In this document: positions 61,773 to 64,000 of the stretch, one piece after another
Numbering within the stretch: position 1 is the stretch's first letter
Layout: each line of letters opens with the position of its first letter
NCBI GenBank assembly: GCA_021201825.1
Contig: JAJQED010000037.1
Coordinates: forward strand, 99,516 to 163,515
DNA length: 64,000 nt
Reading direction: 5' to 3'
Source: Alistipes sp.
GTDB lineage: Bacteria; Bacteroidota; Bacteroidia; Bacteroidales; Rikenellaceae
Translations under genes and position numbers: made by a program
The notes under the pieces: generated by a model
Seen by the model: the letters and a program-made list of their open reading frames with translations, nothing else
Database searches by the model: none
Told to the model about the DNA's origin: nothing

Positions 61773-61798
61773 TCGCGGGATATTAAAACCTCTGAAGC

Positions 61799-63622
61799 CT
61801 AATAATCGGCGAGCATCGCCCGGATTACTTTCAGGTTGGCTTCCCTGACCTTTTTCTCGTCGACTTTCAACAGCTTACGGTCGTAGGTGATAAGGCCGTT
61901 GACTTCGCCCTCCACGTCCGTAGTCTGGGTATATACCGCACCGGAATATCCGCACCGCACATAATCTTCCAGCATCCGGCAGTATTTGATATATTCGTTG
62001 GTAACGTCGTCTATGGTTTTGAACTGAATGTAACCCCAGTTCCTCATGTCCGGGTTCCACAGGTGGTTCTCGATCGGCAGGCCGATACCCCCGTATTCGC
62101 CCAGTACGGTCACTTTCATGTGGTCGAACAGCTTGAATTTGGGCATGGGGTACTGGTGGATATCGAATACGTCGCCGCAGTTGCGGTAGTTGCCGCCGCT
62201 GGCCGGGTTAACTAGCCTCGAGGGGTCGTAGGTCTTGGTCCAGGAGGTCACGATCTCCGTGTCGAACTGGCCCCAGCCCTCGTTGAACGGAACCCACATC
62301 ACAACGCTCGGGTTGGACATCAGCAGGTCCATGATCTCTTTCCACTCGTTGTAGAAGTTCTCGACGGACTCCTGGGTGCGTGCCTTGTCCGTGCCGCCGT
62401 TATAGACGTTCGGGGCCCAGTTATTGCCGCCGTCGCCGCTGGGCATGTCCTGCCATACGAGGATACCCTCGCGGTCGCAATGGTAATACCACCTGGCCGG
62501 CTCCACTTTCACATGCTTACGGATCATATTGAAACCCAGGTCCTTTGTCTTTACGATATCATACAGCAGGGCTTCGTCCGTCGGGGCCGTATACAGGCCG
62601 TCGGGCCACCAGCCCTGGTCCAGCGGACCGAAATGGAACAGCGGTTCGTCGTTCAGGTACATGCGCTGTATCTGGTAATCGTCACGGCGGTAGGAGATCT
62701 TACGCATGGCGGTATAGGAATCCACCGCGTCGGTAGTCCTGCCGTTGCTCACCAGTTCGACTTTCATGTCATAGAGGAACGGGCTGTCCGGGCTCCAGAG
62801 TTTGGGGTTGGAGACCAGCACGGGAATATCGCTTCCGGGCAGTCCCCTCGCTACCGAAACCTGGCTGCCGTTGTCCAGCAGTTTTATCTCCACCACGTCG
62901 CCTTTGCCGGCGTTGGGGGCGTCTACCCTTACCATGATATGGCCGTTATCCACATCGGGAACCGCCTTGATATAAGAGATATGGTTGTGCGGCACAGGTT
63001 CGAGCCATACGGTCTGCCAGATACCGCTCACGGCCGTATACCAGATGCCGCGCGGGTCGAGGGTCTGCTTCCCTATAGGCTGGAAGCCCCTGTCGGTCGG
63101 GTCCCACACCCGCACCTCGAGCTTCTGTTCGCCTCGCCCGGCCAGGAACGGGGTGATATCGAAGCTGAACGGGGTGAAACCGCCCTTATGAGTCCCCACG
63201 AAAGAACCGTTCACGAATACGTCCGCTTTCCAGTCAACGGCACCGAAATGCAGCAGCACGTCCTGTCCTTTCCATGCGGCCGGTACGGTGAACGTACGCC
63301 TGTACCACATCTCGTCCCTCGGGGTGACGGTCTTCTGCAAACCGGACAGGGCCGACTCCACGGGGAACGGCACCAATATCTGCTCGTCGTATGAATCGGG
63401 CGAAGCCTTACCGCGGTTGATCAGGGCGAAATCCCACAGGCCATTGAGGTTCATCCAGTTGTCGCGGACCATCTGGGGCCGGGGATATTCGGGGAGCACG
63501 TTGGCCGGGTCCACCTGTTCGGCCCACGGCGACATGATCTTATCCCCTGCGGGACTCCATTGCGCGCTGAGCGCGAAGCAGCCGGCCAAAAGGGCCGCCA
63601 CCCCTAAAAAAATTCTTTTCAT
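61799..63622 (-). CDS. Glycoside hydrolase family 2 enzyme
   Basis: 607 residues from the Met at 63622 (MKRIFLGVAALLAGCFALSAQ; signal peptide of about 21 residues). Order: sugar-binding jelly roll (about 45-200; MWYRRTFTVP, VDWKADVFVNGSFVGTHKGGF), Ig-like domain, then the TIM barrel with ILVWQDMPSG, the acid/base Glu in MWVPFNEGWGQ and the nucleophile Glu in VLGEYGG. Both catalytic residues are present, in contrast to the GH2-like protein at 19485-20834. Likely beta-galactosidase, beta-glucuronidase or beta-mannosidase type. Upstream of the HTCS gene on the same strand but separately terminated. Confidence 0.93.
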   Translation of the reverse strand: MKRIFLGVAALLAGCFALSAQWSPAGDKIMSPWAEQVDPANVLPEYPRPQMVRDNWMNLNGLWDFALINRGKASPDSYDEQILVPFPVESALSGLQKTVTPRDEMWYRRTFTVPAAWKGQDVLLHFGAVDWKADVFVNGSFVGTHKGGFTPFSFDITPFLAGRGEQKLEVRVWDPTDRGFQPIGKQTLDPRGIWYTAVSGIWQTVWLEPVPHNHISYIKAVPDVDNGHIMVRVDAPNAGKGDVVEIKLLDNGSQVSVARGLPGSDIPVLVSNPKLWSPDSPFLYDMKVELVSNGRTTDAVDSYTAMRKISYRRDDYQIQRMYLNDEPLFHFGPLDQGWWPDGLYTAPTDEALLYDIVKTKDLGFNMIRKHVKVEPARWYYHCDREGILVWQDMPSGDGGNNWAPNVYNGGTDKARTQESVENFYNEWKEIMDLLMSNPSVVMWVPFNEGWGQFDTEIVTSWTKTYDPSRLVNPASGGNYRNCGDVFDIHQYPMPKFKLFDHMKVTVLGEYGGIGLPIENHLWNPDMRNWGYIQFKTIDDVTNEYIKYCRMLEDYVRCGYSGAVYTQTTDVEGEVNGLITYDRKLLKVDEKKVREANLKVIRAMLADY

Positions 63623-63897
63623 ACTTTGTCGAGTTAGCATATGTTAGGTAATGATTCGATACCGTTATTATAGTAAAGTCCGTACGGTACACCGCACCGA
63701 CCGGGTTCAAATATCCCAATAAACCGTCGTACCGCGTTTTACTTTTTGCCCAAAGTTTTTAGATAACTGGCCATTACGACCACCACCGGACAATATGAGC
63801 GGTTTTCGAAAACTTTGGACCGGAATTCTAAAACCGAATTGCCGCCCGGGCCGTTATCTTTAACCGCCGGAACACGGCCATGTAAACTAACCTTACT

Positions 63898-64000
63898 ATG
63901 CAGAACAAACTTCAGCTTCTCTCCTGTGCCGCCTGCCTCTTTCCGCTGGCCGGCGCGCAGGCCCAACAGCGACCCAACATAATCGTGATCCTTACCGACG
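63898..64000 (+). CDS. Sulfatase, N-terminal fragment (continues beyond window)
   Basis: ATG 63898 opens a signal peptide (MQNKLQLLSCAACLFPLAGAQA) followed directly by RPNIIVILTD, the first strand and metal-binding Asp of the sulfatase fold. Only 34 codons lie in the window, so the active-site type cannot be read. It is divergent from the GH2 gene and likely belongs to the same glycan locus. The near -7 box TATCTTTA (63855-63862) is one base off consensus. Confidence 0.85.
   Translation, partial: MQNKLQLLSCAACLFPLAGAQAQQRPNIIVILTD

Noticed and set aside
1..64000. CRISPR arrays, rRNA operons, insertion sequences, riboswitches
   Set aside because: No regularly spaced repeats, rRNA sequence, transposase frame or recognisable riboswitch aptamer was seen anywhere in the window.

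Overview
The window looks like part of a Bacteroidota chromosome, most likely Alistipes or another GC-rich member of the Rikenellaceae. Reasons: GC-rich coding sequence; many promoters matching the Bacteroidota -33 TTTG / -7 TAnnTTTG consensus, with almost no Shine-Dalgarno sequences; families largely confined to this phylum (hybrid two-component regulator, DUF4374, DUF4954, DUF5686, DUF3667, DUF3822); and a Bacteroidota-type tmRNA. The genus is inferred from general knowledge, not from an alignment.

Layout. 1-3757: the 3' end of rny, a Bor-like lipoprotein, then an isolated phage-like trio (HTH-S24 repressor, 115-residue unknown, large terminase) with no other phage genes. 3769-8178: a leftward operon (secreted protein, coaE, folP, lolD), a stand-alone small transcript with its own promoter and terminator, an OmpH/Skp lipoprotein, and ruvA. 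8325-15255: PiT/PhoU phosphate transporter, two FKBP-like lipoproteins, yqeY, ugd with a membrane-anchored partner, rlmH. 15475-23791: DUF4374 lipoprotein and TonB-dependent receptor (probable iron or haem uptake), then DUF4954 with a decayed GH2-like protein, and a lipoprotein.

23929-36582 is mostly housekeeping: asnS, rpoN, tgt-lptG, a WG-repeat protein, ssrA (tmRNA), then the operon GT2-sigma factor-rsmG-polA. A 56-codon reading frame lies hidden between ssrA and polA. 36803-41230 is an AT-richer type I secretion cluster: C39-peptidase ABC exporter, an unusually short HlyD-like adaptor and a TolC-like channel, with no obvious cargo gene.

41537-51317: DUF3667 plus a 47-residue membrane protein, mutS, a 66-residue HTH protein with a probably leaderless mRNA, a RecD-like helicase whose 3' end is duplicated in tandem, a DUF3822-rsmD operon, tRNA-Asp, and an AT-rich stretch after the tRNA (small secreted protein, DUF1848). 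51597-64000: a DUF5686 outer-membrane protein followed by a glycan-degradation locus (Ser-type sulfatase, GH43-like lipoprotein, hybrid two-component sensor, GH2 enzyme, start of a second sulfatase) without a SusC/SusD pair in view.

Several start codons were moved downstream of the longest possible frame because that frame overlaps or precedes the promoter, or because the later Met begins a clear signal peptide. Function calls rest on recognising motifs and family architecture by eye; no database search was run.
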